Positions 45,442 to 54,215 are shown, counted from the stretch's first letter. The stretch is DNA of 64,000 nt from Methanosarcina barkeri str. Wiesmoor (GCF_000969985.1 NZ_CP009526.1:3906001-3970000), one strand, 5' to 3'. Numbers and translations are program-made. The notes: generated by a model not told the origin, from the sequence alone.

Positions 45442-45915
45442 AAACCCGGTCATTTTCATTATTAAATCTTTTTCTTTCCAGATTTAATTAAGACCTGTTC
45501 TGATTTTCATTCAGGTTTATTCATAGTTTCTTTTAGGTTTATTCGGATTTTTTGTTTTGTAACTGCTTAATAATATCAAAAATATCTTCAAATTCAGGAT
45601 TCAATCTGTAAAAATGCCATTTTGAACTGCTGTAGGCTTCGACGATCCCACAGTTTTTCAGGATTGTTAGATGGTGGGAAACCAAGTTCTGCCTTTCATT
45701 TAGCTTAAAAATCAGCTCGCAGACGCAGTGGTCTCTCTGCGAGAGAAAATAAGCAATCTTCAGCCTTATAGGATGCCCAAGAGCTCTGAATATCTCACTG
45801 GCCGTCTTTATGTCATTGTCCAGAAAATCGATTTCCTGGAGCATTTTTTCTTCCCATTCCTTCTTTTTCTCAGGGTCGGCAGGACAACAATAGCTCATAA
45901 ATAAAAGAGATTAAG
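45407..45915. repeat. segmental duplication, copy 1 (CMD 3' end plus ArsR gene)
   Basis: Bases 45407-45915 correspond without gaps to 53590-54098 (constant offset 8183). The CMD tail and spacer are almost identical, while the ArsR region carries scattered substitutions. The homology then continues in the operator region: 46358-46457 resembles 54119-54220. Confidence 0.85.
45539..45898 (-). CDS. ArsR-family metalloregulator (copy 1)
   Basis: The 119-residue repressor has an N-terminal SYCCP motif, winged-helix core TASEIFRALGHPIRLKIAYFLS, the metal-box-like HCVCEL in helix 3 and recognition helix NLVSHHLTILKNCGIV. CxC in this position is the As(III)/Sb(III)-sensing pattern of ArsR/SmtB proteins. 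A paralogue at 53722-54081 differs at only five of 119 residues. It is convergent with the CMD gene and probably represses genes of the island by binding a thiol-reactive inducer. Confidence 0.9.
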   Translation of the reverse strand: MSYCCPADPEKKKEWEEKMLQEIDFLDNDIKTASEIFRALGHPIRLKIAYFLSQRDHCVCELIFKLNERQNLVSHHLTILKNCGIVEAYSSSKWHFYRLNPEFEDIFDIIKQLQNKKSE

Positions 45916-46357
45916 CTTTCTAATTAAAATAGGGTCCTTCCAAATCAGTACTAAAATTAAGGGTATGCAATGCTTATTTTAGATGATAAGTATGCATTTA
46001 GAGTTTCCCCAATTAAGGTACACTCTAAAAATCAATTTTTTAGATAAATAATCTATAATAATCTTTTAAATCAAGAAAAAATTGAGATAAATACTTTATT
46101 CTTTTACAATTTATGTTTATTTATAAATAAGGCATCTGATGTCATTTTCATCCATACAAAATTCAATGTTAAAAGTAAGGATAAATCAACATTTAATTTA
46201 ACAATTAAAGTACTTAAGTCATTTAAACAGCAAATAGATCATTTAATAATTGTACCTTAACTGGGGGAGAGCTGACACTACATTATATTTGGCAAATAAG
46301 GTTTAATATCCCTTAAAAAACTAATCATTTTTCAAGGGGTCTAAATTAAAAGTATTC
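45916..46357. other. AT-rich spacer inserted between ArsR copy 1 and its operator region
   Basis: No gene or repeat is visible. In copy 2 the operator-like sites lie within 40 bp of the ArsR start, so this 440-bp stretch looks like an insertion that separated the gene from its operators, or a deletion in copy 2. Confidence 0.4.
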
Positions 46358-46377
46358 ATATCAATTATTTTTGATAT
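46358..46377. promoter_or_regulatory. operator-like inverted repeat (site D)
   Basis: ATATCAA-TTATTT-TTGATAT, a perfect inverted repeat 150 bp before the decayed CMD gene. Corresponds to site I of the duplicated region. Confidence 0.65.
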
Positions 46378-46435
46378 CTAACACGCTATTATTTATATCA
46401 ATATTTTTGGGACTTTTAAAATCGTAAATTACAAT

Positions 46436-46455
46436 ATATCAACATTTTTCGATAT
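46436..46455. promoter_or_regulatory. operator-like inverted repeat (site F)
   Basis: ATATCAA-CATTTT-TCGATAT (one mismatch), about 50 bp before the decayed CMD gene. A weak half-site (ATATCAATATTTT) lies between sites D and F at about 46395. Confidence 0.5.
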
Positions 46456-46507
46456 AGACCTCACGTTTTTTTATACTTAGGATTTTTAAATTAATTTAGG
46501 GATTAAG

Positions 46508-46866
46508 CTGTCCTTTTTGAATAAAGTATCACCAAAAGTTGCTGAAATTTTTGTGAAGATACGCCGTGTTATCTTTACTAAGGAGACTCTTGATCTTAAA
46601 ATCGAAGAATTGGTTGCTGTTGTGCCTTCTGTCCTTACAATACACCAGTTCTGTGTAATGAGTATTCTCAGCGAGCAATGAATCAGAAAACAAGCAGAGA
46701 AGAGGTATCTGAAGCAATTATGTTAACAATGTTTATTGCAGAGAGTTCTCAACTTTGCTGGGAAAACGCTTGTAGAAAAAACGTTTATGAGCTCATCTTT
46801 GAACGTGATATCTCTAAAGAAAAAGGAAATATCTGCAATTGTAGCTCTGGAAACGGGGGCAAATAG
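46508..46866 (+). pseudogene. decayed CMD-family gene
   Basis: Bases from CTG 46508 read LSFLNKVSPKVAEIF, ETLDLKIEELVAV and HQFCV, matching the CMD gene at 45100 (MSFLDEMLPETAEAF, LDLKTKELIAI, CQFCV). The frame ends at TGA 46679; the next frame continues TSREEVSEAIMLTMFIAESSQ and ends KGNICNCSSGNGGK. The ATG start is CTG, the first CxxC Cys is replaced by His, and one frameshift is present. The C-terminal CNC is retained. It lies behind sites D and F. Confidence 0.8.
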
Positions 46867-47002
46867 ATTCATTTCTCACTTATTAAATCAATTAAAAATG
46901 TTTTTTTATTAATAAAGTCCATCAATGCAAGAATCTTTCGTATACTTTTGACAATTACAGATAATTTGAGCAAAATACTTATAATATTTAATACATTTGA
47001 AT

Positions 47003-47022
47003 ATATCAATATATCTTGATAT
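47003..47022. promoter_or_regulatory. operator-like inverted repeat (site G)
   Basis: ATATCAA-TATATC-TTGATAT, perfect, 62 bp upstream of the thioredoxin lipoprotein-CcdA operon. Confidence 0.7.
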
Positions 47023-47083
47023 CCTACAATTTATTTTTGCTTCTTAGCTAGAAAATAGAACATAAAAATTTTGGAGGACTGGA

Positions 47084-47665
47084 ATGAAGCGATTGCATAG
47101 AATACCAAGTAAAGAACGAACTTCTTTTTTATCATTTCCTTTGATAAAATCGCTCTCGATTTTAGCGATTTTTTGTTTATTTCTCTTCAGCTCAGGTTGC
47201 ACGGATCTTGATGATTCCGGCAATGAAGCAGAGCCTGCTGAAGTTACGAAGAACATTAGCGATTCAGGTAGTGGAATGGAATTAATCGAAGTTACGAACC
47301 TGAGTCAGATTGATAAAGCTCTCAAAAAAGGTCCTGTTGCGCTGAAACTTGGTTCAAAGGGTTGTATTCCCTGTGGAGAACAGGAAGAGATATTCTCAGA
47401 GCTACTCCCAATGTATCAGGATTCTGCCTCATTTATGCTTATTGATATCAAACAGTATCCCGAGTTCGCAACAGAATTTGGAGTAAGAGTTATTCCGGAT
47501 ACCTGTATTATTACGGATATAGAAAATGGAAAATACGTTTATATGCGGCAGGATGGCAGCAAAAGCCAAGAAAGAGAAAGCGCAAGATTCCTGGGTGTTA
47601 CCGACAAAGAAACCCTTTCAGAAACTCTTGACAAAGCTATTGAATCCAAGAAAACAGAGGGTTAA
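47084..47665 (+). CDS. thioredoxin-fold lipoprotein
   Basis: The 193-residue protein has a signal peptide with lipobox FSSGC (Cys39) and a thioredoxin-like domain (about 65-190) with CxxC active site CIPC (94-97) and cis-Pro region VRVIPDTCII. It is anchored outside the membrane, where it would reduce disulfides or metalloid-bound thiols. The next gene (CcdA) starts 3 nt after its stop: CcdA passes electrons across the membrane to such extracytoplasmic thioredoxins. GGAGG precedes the ATG, and site G lies in the promoter. Confidence 0.88.
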   Translation: MKRLHRIPSKERTSFLSFPLIKSLSILAIFCLFLFSSGCTDLDDSGNEAEPAEVTKNISDSGSGMELIEVTNLSQIDKALKKGPVALKLGSKGCIPCGEQEEIFSELLPMYQDSASFMLIDIKQYPEFATEFGVRVIPDTCIITDIENGKYVYMRQDGSKSQERESARFLGVTDKETLSETLDKAIESKKTEG

Positions 47666-47668
47666 AGG

Positions 47669-48313
47669 ATGTTTTCCAATTTTTTACCAGTTGCAGCTTT
47701 TTTTGCGGGAGTCGTTAGTGTGCTCTCTCCATGTATCCTGCCTGTAATTCCGGCAGTTTTTGCATACTCAACTGGAGAAGGAAAGTTCAGACCAATTGCA
47801 ATCATATTAGGTTTGTCTCTTTCCTTTACTTGCATGGGAATTGTTACTTCTATTTTTGGGGCAACGCTTACAGCTTATCTCGATTACCTTAACATTTTTG
47901 CAGAAGTTCTTCTGATCATAATGGGCATTTCGCTACTATTTGATTTAAACACATTCAACATTTTCGGAAAATTTTCATCCCTTGCAAACTCTAAACGAGA
48001 AGGCCTTTTAGGAGGGTTTTTACTTGGGCTTTCTCTTGGGATTGTCTGGCTTCCGTGTGTTGGCCCAGTACTGGGTTCAATCCTTACAATGGTTGCTGTT
48101 TCAGGCGAAGTTGTTTATGGAGGATTAATGCTTTTCATATATTCTCTTGGTTTTTCAGTTCCAATGCTTCTTGTTGCTTATTCTGCAAGTTTTTCTTCCA
48201 CGAGGCTTCAGAAAGTTTCAAAATTCGGTTTTCCATTAAAAAAAGTTGCAGGCTTTATAATTCTAGGAGTCGGCTTTTATATGGTTTATAAGAACCATTT
48301 CAGCGGTATCTGA
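47669..48313 (+). CDS. ccdA: CcdA/DsbD-type transmembrane electron transfer protein
   Basis: The 214-residue membrane protein has about six helices and the two conserved redox cysteines in LSPCILPVIPAV (helix 1) and IVWLPCVGPVLGS (helix 4), the CcdA signature. CcdA takes electrons from cytosolic thioredoxin and gives them to an outside thioredoxin, here evidently the lipoprotein encoded immediately upstream. The two genes form an operon under site G. Confidence 0.93.
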   Translation: MFSNFLPVAAFFAGVVSVLSPCILPVIPAVFAYSTGEGKFRPIAIILGLSLSFTCMGIVTSIFGATLTAYLDYLNIFAEVLLIIMGISLLFDLNTFNIFGKFSSLANSKREGLLGGFLLGLSLGIVWLPCVGPVLGSILTMVAVSGEVVYGGLMLFIYSLGFSVPMLLVAYSASFSSTRLQKVSKFGFPLKKVAGFIILGVGFYMVYKNHFSGI

Positions 48314-48583
48314 AATTGAAATTTATTAAGTTAATAGTTCTAGGAAGCTGTTGGACTTAAATAAAAAGAGGAAAGGTTCGCTTAATCCCCACTAAAAAAA
48401 CGGGGTATTCGTGGCTCTCTTTATCAGTCACCAAAGGATCGTAAATATGATTAACGGGTGTATTATTCAGTTTTTGAGGATCAAAAAATGTAATTTATAA
48501 ACTGCTTAGCATAAATTATCTGAGGGATCTAGAACTGTATTAAGGACATGAATAACTATTGAGTAAAAGAGAAGGTGATACCT

Positions 48584-49330
48584 GTGGATGCAAGTGAAAA
48601 AAAGCAAGTAATTAAAGAGAAATACGGAAAAATAGCAATGTTAGGCGGGTCCTGTTGTTCGAGTGGATGTTGTGGTGATTCGAGTGCGATAGATCTGTCA
48701 AAATCCATTGGCTATTCTGACAATGATATCAACGCTGTTCCAGACGCAAATCTGGGTCTTGGTTGTGGAAATCCAACAGCTTTTGCAGAATTAAAACCAG
48801 GCGATGTTGTACTAGATCTCGGCTCAGGTGCAGGATTTGACTGTTTCCTTGCTGCACAGAAGGTCGGAAAATCAGGAAAGGTTATTGGAGTTGATATGAC
48901 TCAGGCTATGGTCGAAAAGGCACAAGCAAACTCCCAAAAATACGGTTATACCAATGTCGAATTTCGTCTGGGAGATATAGAAGCTCTTCCGGTTGAAAAC
49001 GGATCAGTGGATGTTATTATCAGTAATTGTGTGATCAATCTTGCTCCAGATAAAGAAAACGTTTTTAAAGAAGCCTTTAGAGTTTTGAAACCAGAAGGCG
49101 CAATGTATATTTCTGACATGGTTCTTCTGGCCGAGATTCCCGAAAATCTCAAGAATGACAAAGACCTGCTCACAAGCTGCCTTGCAGGTGCCTTGCTTAA
49201 GGGAGAGTATCTTGGGCTTTTAAAGAGAGCCGGATTTTTAGTTGAAGTTTTGAATGAAGATCTGGATATAAGCAAAAGACAATATAATGAGTTGCCTGCA
49301 GAGAGCTTAAAACTTAAAGCCTGGAAATAA
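48584..49330 (+). CDS. arsM: ArsM-type arsenite S-adenosylmethionine methyltransferase
   Basis: The 248-residue protein has the class I methyltransferase core ([15 protein letters not shown], then [26 protein letters not shown]) and the ArsM cysteines: CC..CC in [14 protein letters not shown] (24-30), and Cys in SNCVINL and TSCLAG. ArsM/AS3MT methylates As(III) to mono-, di- and trimethyl forms. GTG 48584 has AAGGTGAT 5 nt upstream; GTG 48575 overlaps that site. It lies between the thioredoxin/CcdA operon and the MtrA-like gene. No operator-like site of the island type is seen upstream. Confidence 0.93.
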   Translation: MDASEKKQVIKEKYGKIAMLGGSCCSSGCCGDSSAIDLSKSIGYSDNDINAVPDANLGLGCGNPTAFAELKPGDVVLDLGSGAGFDCFLAAQKVGKSGKVIGVDMTQAMVEKAQANSQKYGYTNVEFRLGDIEALPVENGSVDVIISNCVINLAPDKENVFKEAFRVLKPEGAMYISDMVLLAEIPENLKNDKDLLTSCLAGALLKGEYLGLLKRAGFLVEVLNEDLDISKRQYNELPAESLKLKAWK

Positions 49331-49414
49331 AAAGATTTCTACTTTTTTTACTTTATAACTTGTAACTTTGGAGAAAACCATTTAACATAAAGAATTACTA
49401 AAAGGAGCTTTTAC

Positions 49415-49963
49415 ATGGCATGGCCTATAACTTCTGGCGATTATATAGTAGGAGACCCAAAATCTCCTGTGGCAGTAGTAACCCTTGCTTCTGATTATCG
49501 AAACTTGAATTTGAAAAACTACGCCATCTGCGGAACCTGTTTTACGGAAAATTTTGGGATTGAGAAGATAATAGTTAATGTGCTTTCAAATCCTCGCATC
49601 AGCTGCCTGATTGTCTGCGGGAAGGAAAGTGAACATTTTGCCGGGCAGTCCCTGCTGTCACTTGCCGAAAATGGGGTTTCGACTTTCGGAGGGTCAAAAA
49701 AGATTATCGGGTCCGAAGGAGTAATTCCTTACCTTAACGAAATTCCAGCGACTGCAATCTCTCGTTTTCTTAGGGAAATTGAAGTAATTGACCTCGTAGG
49801 GATAACCGACCCTTCGGTCATCCAGCAGGCAATAGATTCCTGTAGTAGAAAAGAAAGAAGCGAAGCTCCGGAGCTTTTCATGCCCGAAATTGATGAAAAT
49901 AGCTGGAAGAAATATGAATCTCAGGTAAAGCAGAATGTAATGTCTAAAATTAAAAGAGGATAA
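49415..49963 (+). CDS. soluble MtrA-like corrinoid-domain protein
   Basis: The 182-residue protein matches the cytosolic domain of MtrA (tetrahydromethanopterin S-methyltransferase subunit A): ITSGDYIVGDPKSPVAVVTLAS, FTENFGIEKIIVNVLSNPRIS, CLIVCGKESEHFAGQSLL and NEIPATAISRF. The C-terminal membrane helix of true MtrA is absent. MtrA carries a cobamide that receives methyl groups. Located 84 nt after arsM, it may feed methyl groups to, or take them from, arsenic species, or be an MtxA-like standalone corrinoid protein; this role is my inference. AGGAG lies 7 nt before the ATG. Confidence 0.85.
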   Translation: MAWPITSGDYIVGDPKSPVAVVTLASDYRNLNLKNYAICGTCFTENFGIEKIIVNVLSNPRISCLIVCGKESEHFAGQSLLSLAENGVSTFGGSKKIIGSEGVIPYLNEIPATAISRFLREIEVIDLVGITDPSVIQQAIDSCSRKERSEAPELFMPEIDENSWKKYESQVKQNVMSKIKRG

Positions 49964-50217
49964 GATTCAAGTTTTCAGCTTCTAATTAAAAAGATCTAGT
50001 AACTACTCAGGTACCCTAAAATAAGTTAATTAACGCCGATTTTGGCCATAAGGATATGTCTAATAAGGAATTCATAGCAAAATTAAAAACGACATCATTT
50101 GGCATCAGCTTACAAAACCGACTGAAATATATTGTAAATACCAAATCCTTTAAATTAAGGTTTTTGATGTCGATTTGTGGTACCTGAATAGTTACAAGAT
50201 CTAAAAAATAATTTCAT

Positions 50218-50375
50218 GAGCCTATTCCTAAACCAATTTCATTTTGATGAGCCAATTCCTAAACCAATTTCATTTTGAGATCAATAATGGTCCCAAAAAA
50301 TTTTCAGAATAAGGAAATTAATTAATTTCTTTATTCAATATTTGGCAATATAATTCGAAGTTTTAGGATAAGCTC
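50218..50375. mobile_element. MITE-like element with terminal inverted repeats
   Basis: The element starts GAGCCTATTCCTAAACC and ends GTTTTAGGATAAGCTC, imperfect inverted repeats of the same family as 16942-17072. Near the left end a 30-bp unit containing GAGCC(T/A)ATTCCTAAACC is duplicated (50218 and 50249). Non-coding. Confidence 0.5.
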
Positions 50376-50482
50376 TTCTTAACAAGTTTTTCACTTAACC
50401 ATAAAGGAAAGAATTTCCTTTAAAGGAATTTGCCTCTTGAATATTAAATTGGAAATAAAAAAGGAGGAAAATATTTCCTCTT

Positions 50483-50803
50483 TTAAACTTCATTGAACTC
50501 GATGCTAATGCTACCCGCTTTTTTTACGAGAGATTTTGCAAGGAAACCACTTTCCAACCTGCAGAGATTGAGCACTGCACAGGGCACAAGACAGTTTGAG
50601 GAGCACTGTGCTTCCTGTGCTCTATCAATCACATAGTTGTTTTTGATATCCAGAATTTCCATCATGGGAACTTCCATGTGAGAGAACTTCTTTATCTTTT
50701 CACATGGAGTTTCAATGTCAACAATAATTTTATTTCCTTTTTTGCTTCCACGTATCTTGTGAACAAACCCACAGATAGTAGAATTTACAGTAAATTCAGT
50801 CAA
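50483..50803 (-). CDS. DUF6951-like Cys-containing protein of unknown function
   Basis: The 106-residue soluble protein has an N-terminal beta-rich part (STICGFVHKIRGSKKGNKIIVDIETPC) and a cysteine cluster QCSSNCLVPCAVLNLCRL. These conserved cysteines suggest a metal- or thiol-binding role, and the name DUF6951 is from memory and unverified. TTG start 50803 has AGGGTGA 4 nt upstream. It lies downstream of the DGC gene on the same strand. Confidence 0.6.
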   Translation of the reverse strand: MTEFTVNSTICGFVHKIRGSKKGNKIIVDIETPCEKIKKFSHMEVPMMEILDIKNNYVIDRAQEAQCSSNCLVPCAVLNLCRLESGFLAKSLVKKAGSISIEFNEV

Positions 50804-50820
50804 CTTGTCACCCTTAATTT

Positions 50821-50852
50821 TGGTTATTTAAGCTTCTGGTTATTTAAGCTTC
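50821..50852. repeat. 16-bp direct repeat, two full copies plus a partial
   Basis: TGGTTATTTAAGCTTC at 50821 and 50837, with a partial TGGTTATTAAG at 50853, in the leader of the Cys-containing gene. Confidence 0.8.
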
Positions 50853-50907
50853 TGGTTATTAAGATATATGGTCTTAGCAATGCCATAGATATTAATTGAA
50901 ACCGAGA

Positions 50908-51291
50908 TCATTCGGACTGCAGTATCTCAAGAGTTTTTTCAAAAGCTTCTGAGATTTCATTGTCCTTGAGATTCTTGTCTTTATCCTTTTTAATTCCTAA
51001 CTCAGAAATTACAATATGTCGATCCACTTTAAAACCTGCAAGTTCGAGAGTTTTGCTTGCACAGTTCACCGGGCAGCCATCAATTGCAATTATCCTTTCT
51101 GAAGCCTCGGCAGATTTCATGAGTCCGGGGGCTCTAGCCCCGATTCCTACGGTACACATCAGATTTCCAAAGTTTTGTTTTTCGAGCTCTATCGCGGTCT
51201 TATTTGAAAGTTGTCCCACATTTGAAGCCCCAGTACATGGGAAAATTGCCACGTTTGCCGAACCACATGCACACTTTGTCTCTTCTGCCAT
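50908..51291 (-). CDS. DGC-domain (putative zinc-binding) protein
   Basis: The 127-residue protein has an N-terminal CACG pair, VAIFPCTGASNVGQLSN and the name-giving DGC motif DGCPVNCASKTLELAG. DGC-domain proteins have conserved cysteines and unknown biochemical function, and often sit beside redox or metalloid genes. Ribosome binding site GGAG precedes ATG 51291. It belongs to the string ArsP-permease, thioredoxin-like, DGC, DUF6951-like on the minus strand. Confidence 0.85.
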   Translation of the reverse strand: MAEETKCACGSANVAIFPCTGASNVGQLSNKTAIELEKQNFGNLMCTVGIGARAPGLMKSAEASERIIAIDGCPVNCASKTLELAGFKVDRHIVISELGIKKDKDKNLKDNEISEAFEKTLEILQSE

Positions 51292-51358
51292 AATTTTATT
51301 CTCCTTATGGGCTTATTTTTTCTTATTATAATCAATTGAATAGTGAACTATTCCTTTT

Positions 51359-51592
51359 TTATTGAGTAACCCATTTTCGAATATCTTTTTCGTCTGGAAC
51401 CTTACCTGCAACTTTTACTTCTCCATCAATAGCAACTGCAGGAGTGACCATAACGCCGTAGTTCAGGATCTTTTCAACGTCCTCAACTTTAATTACTTCA
51501 GCTTCTACGCCAGTCTGCTTCAGTACTTTTTCAATAATTTCTTTTGTTTTTTTGCATTTTGGACAACCAGTTCCGAGAATTTCGATCTTCAT
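51359..51592 (-). CDS. thioredoxin-like redox-active disulfide protein
   Basis: A 77-residue glutaredoxin/thioredoxin-like protein with the CPKC active site (IEILGTGCPKCKKTKEII) and a cis-Pro motif VMVTPAVAIDGEV, the pattern of the MJ0307-like redox-active disulfide protein family. I use ATG 51592 (GAGGTT 7 nt upstream); a longer frame to 51658 starts with non-conserved residues. It lies 71 nt beyond the ArsP-type permease gene, and reductant supply to the exporter or to ArsM is inferred. Confidence 0.88.
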   Translation of the reverse strand: MKIEILGTGCPKCKKTKEIIEKVLKQTGVEAEVIKVEDVEKILNYGVMVTPAVAIDGEVKVAGKVPDEKDIRKWVTQ

Positions 51593-51663
51593 TTTTTTAA
51601 CCTCGTGTTTTGTTTTATCATTTTGGACATTTTTTGTCTTTTCAAGTTGTAGATACATTAATC

Positions 51664-52635
51664 TTAGAGAAGAATGTTAAATAGATATCCAGTAAATATG
51701 ATCGATACCGTAACAATTAAAACAAAAGCTCCAATCAACTCTTTTTTAAGTACCTTCTTCAGGATAATCATTTCAGGAAGCGAAAGTGCAGTAACTGCCA
51801 TAAGGAAGGCTAGAGCAGTGCCTACAGGAAGCCCTTTTCCAATAAGGCTTTCAACGATAGGGATCATACCCATAACGTTTGAGTATAAGGGCACCCCCAT
51901 AACGACTGCAATTGGAACAGCAAGCAAATTATCTTTCCCTGCATATTGTGCAAGGATGCCTTCGGGAGCATATCCATGGAAGATTCCCCCCAAAGTAACT
52001 CCAATAATTACGTATATCCAGACCTTCCCCACGATTTCTTTAACATTGTCAAAGGCAATAGCAGCTCTTTCTTTTATTTTCAGAGATTCCTGCTCTATAT
52101 TTTGATCCCCAACCTTTATCTTGTAAACAAAATCAGCCACATATTTTTCCATTTTCAGAAGGCCTACTACGTACCCACCAAAAACTCCGAGCACAATACC
52201 TGACACTATATAGATCAAGGTTACTTTAAGGCCAATGGTGGCCCACAGTGCAGCAACTGCAGCCTCATTTACCAGGGGTGAAGTAATAAGAAAGGAAAAA
52301 GTCACTCCAAGAGGGATTCCAGATTCAACAAAACCAATAAAAAGAGGTACTGATGAACAGGAACAGAAAGGTGTGACCACTCCTAGCATGGAGGCCAATA
52401 GATGATATTGCAGTCCTGTTCTGCCTCCAAGAACTTTTCGGGTTTTTTCAGGAGTTACATAGGTCCTTATGTAGGAAACAACAAAAATCATTATAGCTAG
52501 AAGAATAAAAATTTTCAGCACATCATAAATGATAAAGTTAACACTGGCTGCAAGGTGTGTGTCAGGTGCAATTTTAAACACCTCATATGTCAGTTTATCA
52601 GCAATCCATTGAAGAGGATAAAATATATCAACCAT
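51664..52635 (-). CDS. ArsP-type (DUF318) permease, probable organoarsenical exporter
   Basis: The 323-residue protein has about eight membrane helices, the motif PFCSCSSVPLFIG (paired Cys in a helix turn) and SFLITSPLVNEAAVAAL, typical of the DUF318/ArsP permease family. Bacterial ArsP exports trivalent methylated arsenicals; related permeases have other or unknown substrates. The neighbourhood of an ArsM-type methyltransferase supports methylarsenite export. The promoter (50 bp upstream of ATG 52635) carries site H. First gene of a four-gene minus-strand unit. Confidence 0.85.
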   Translation of the reverse strand: MVDIFYPLQWIADKLTYEVFKIAPDTHLAASVNFIIYDVLKIFILLAIMIFVVSYIRTYVTPEKTRKVLGGRTGLQYHLLASMLGVVTPFCSCSSVPLFIGFVESGIPLGVTFSFLITSPLVNEAAVAALWATIGLKVTLIYIVSGIVLGVFGGYVVGLLKMEKYVADFVYKIKVGDQNIEQESLKIKERAAIAFDNVKEIVGKVWIYVIIGVTLGGIFHGYAPEGILAQYAGKDNLLAVPIAVVMGVPLYSNVMGMIPIVESLIGKGLPVGTALAFLMAVTALSLPEMIILKKVLKKELIGAFVLIVTVSIIFTGYLFNILL

Positions 52636-52684
52636 TTTGGATCTTCCATTATGTCACTTCTTAACCGATATCCAATTTACAAAT

Positions 52685-52704
52685 ATATCAATATATAATG
52701 ATAT
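52685..52704. promoter_or_regulatory. operator-like inverted repeat (site H)
   Basis: ATATCAA-TATATA-ATGATAT (one mismatch), 50 bp upstream of the ArsP-type permease start. The spacer 52636-53103 otherwise shows no clear gene. Confidence 0.55.
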
Positions 52705-53103
52705 TTCATATTATTTAAATATTTTCCTAGAGCTCTGAAGATTTAATGCATTTTGAACTCCATATACTTTTACTGATATCAATGGGTTTTCCTGTAATTT
52801 TTTGAGAATAAATCTGGAACTTAGCTGAATAAGAAAACAAATGTGGAAGATAGAAACTACCATGAAAAACTGGAGATGTAGATTAGTTCGCTGATTGCAA
52901 AAAAGAAAAACTACCTTCTTCGAGTAAATAGTTGGTCAGCTAAAAAAGCAAACATTCAGTTGATTGCTGAAGAAAGAGAAAAAAGAAAAATTCATTTTAT
53001 GCAAAGAGGCACTGCCATTGTACAAATTCCTGAAAAAAAGATGTAATTTACTCATAACTTATAAGGAATAGAACTTTTGAGTTTTTTATAATAATACAAA
53101 ATC

Positions 53104-53403
53104 TTATTCCTCAAGCACTTCCAGAATTTTCCTGATTTTATTGTTTTGGATGGAATATAACCTCTTTTTCCCCTCTTTTCTTACCTTAATTATTCCCCAG
53201 TCCTGTAATTTTGCAAGGTGCATTGAGGTATTAGACTGAGTCCTCCCGATTATTTTCGGGATCTCACAGGCGCATAGCTCTCCTCTGTTACTGTATTTAT
53301 TTTCTCTGCATTTATTCTCAGATTCGATTAAAGCCTTGATAATTTCATACCTGGTGTCTTCACTTAGGGCTTTGAAAAGCTGTATATTTTCTTCATTAAT
53401 CAT
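53104..53403 (-). CDS. ArsR-family repressor, paralogue of 39749-40063
   Basis: The 99-residue protein matches the ArsR at 39749 in most positions (NIQLFKALSEDTRYEIIKAL; RTQSNTSMHLAKLQDWGIIKV). The cysteine-rich insert is shortened: NKCRENKYSNRGELCACE keeps three Cys (C..CxC) against eight. It may sense a different or weaker ligand. A related operator-like site overlaps its start (53402-53422). It lies downstream of the ArsP-type permease promoter and upstream of the duplicated cassette. Confidence 0.88.
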   Translation of the reverse strand: MINEENIQLFKALSEDTRYEIIKALIESENKCRENKYSNRGELCACEIPKIIGRTQSNTSMHLAKLQDWGIIKVRKEGKKRLYSIQNNKIRKILEVLEE

Positions 53404-53422
53404 ATCAACAAGTATTGAATAT
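53402..53422. promoter_or_regulatory. operator-like inverted repeat at ArsR start (site K)
   Basis: ATATCAA, six bases, then TTGAATAT, identical in layout to site L at the paralogous ArsR gene (40050-40070). Confidence 0.45.
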
Positions 53423-53544
53423 ATAAAGCTATATATATTTTTTGAAATTGGGAATTAGGCATATTGCTTGTAAATTTGGAGTAAAGGCTATTTTTAACTT
53501 ACACAGTTTCCAGGATGATGAAATAAAGTAGCTTTCATGTTCAA

Positions 53545-53624
53545 ATGGAAAAACAAAAGATACATTGACAGAAGAAAATACAAATAAATGAGAAGAAGAC
53601 TGTTGTTGCTGCTGTAAGGACTAA
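53545..53624 (+). pseudogene. fused remnants of the small His-rich gene and the CMD gene
   Basis: ATG 53545 begins ATGGAAAAACAAAAGATACA, aligning with the start of the 44761 gene, then jumps after about 45 bp to GAAGAAGACTGTTGTTGCTG, the five-Cys tail of CMD, and its stop TAA at 53622. The middle, over 500 bp, has been deleted. It shows that the whole [small gene - CMD - ArsR] cassette was duplicated and then collapsed. Confidence 0.7.
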
Positions 53625-54098
53625 AAACCCGGTCATTTTCATTATTAAATCTTTTTCTTTCCAGATTTAATTAGGACCTGTTCTGATTTTCATTCAGGTT
53701 CATTCATAGTTTCTTTTAGGTTTATTCGGATTTTTTGTTTTGTAACTGCTTAATAATATCAAAAATATCTTCAAATTCAGGATTCAACCTGTAAAAATGC
53801 CATTTTGAACTGCTGTAGGCTTCGACGATCCCACAGTTTTTCAGGATTGACAGGTGATGAGAAACAAGGTTCTGCCTTTCATTCAATTTAAATATCAATT
53901 CGCAAACGCAGTGGTCTCGTTGAGAGAGAAAATAAGCAATTTTCAGTCTTATAGGATGCCCGAGAGCGCTAAAGATCTCACTGGCTTTTTTTATGTCGTT
54001 GTCCAGAAAATCGATTTCCTGGAGCATTTTATCTTCCCATTCCTTCTTTTTCTCAGGGTCAACAGGACAGCAATAACTCATAAATAAAAGAAGTTAAG
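53590..54098. repeat. segmental duplication, copy 2
   Basis: Counterpart of 45407-45915 at constant offset 8183, covering the CMD tail and the second ArsR gene. Confidence 0.85.
53722..54081 (-). CDS. ArsR-family metalloregulator (copy 2)
   Basis: The 119-residue repressor is nearly identical to the one at 45539 (five substitutions) and keeps SYCCP and the HCVCEL box. Its promoter carries sites I (54119) and J (54196), so it is probably autoregulated. Which of the two copies does the regulating, or whether they form heterodimers, cannot be told. Confidence 0.9.
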   Translation of the reverse strand: MSYCCPVDPEKKKEWEDKMLQEIDFLDNDIKKASEIFSALGHPIRLKIAYFLSQRDHCVCELIFKLNERQNLVSHHLSILKNCGIVEAYSSSKWHFYRLNPEFEDIFDIIKQLQNKKSE

Positions 54099-54118
54099 CC
54101 TTCTAAATAAGGGTTTTC

Positions 54119-54138
54119 ATATCAGTTTTGTTTGATAC
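54119..54138. promoter_or_regulatory. operator-like inverted repeat (site I)
   Basis: ATATCAG-TTTTGT-TTGATAC, 38 bp upstream of the ArsR copy-2 start; equivalent of site D. Confidence 0.55.
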
Positions 54139-54195
54139 ATAGAATGCTGTTATTTATATCCAATCTATTTCTGGACTTTGGGTCTTAAAAACAAT

Positions 54196-54215
54196 ATATC
54201 AACATTTTTTGGTAT
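54196..54215. promoter_or_regulatory. operator-like inverted repeat (site J)
   Basis: ATATCAA-CATTTT-TTGGTAT (one mismatch), equivalent of site F. Confidence 0.5.

Noticed and set aside
52882-53046. Open frame of 55 codons ending KKM before the second ArsR
   Set aside because: It looks lysine-rich and possibly coding but has no ATG, GTG or TTG start near its beginning; an upstream TAG is in frame.
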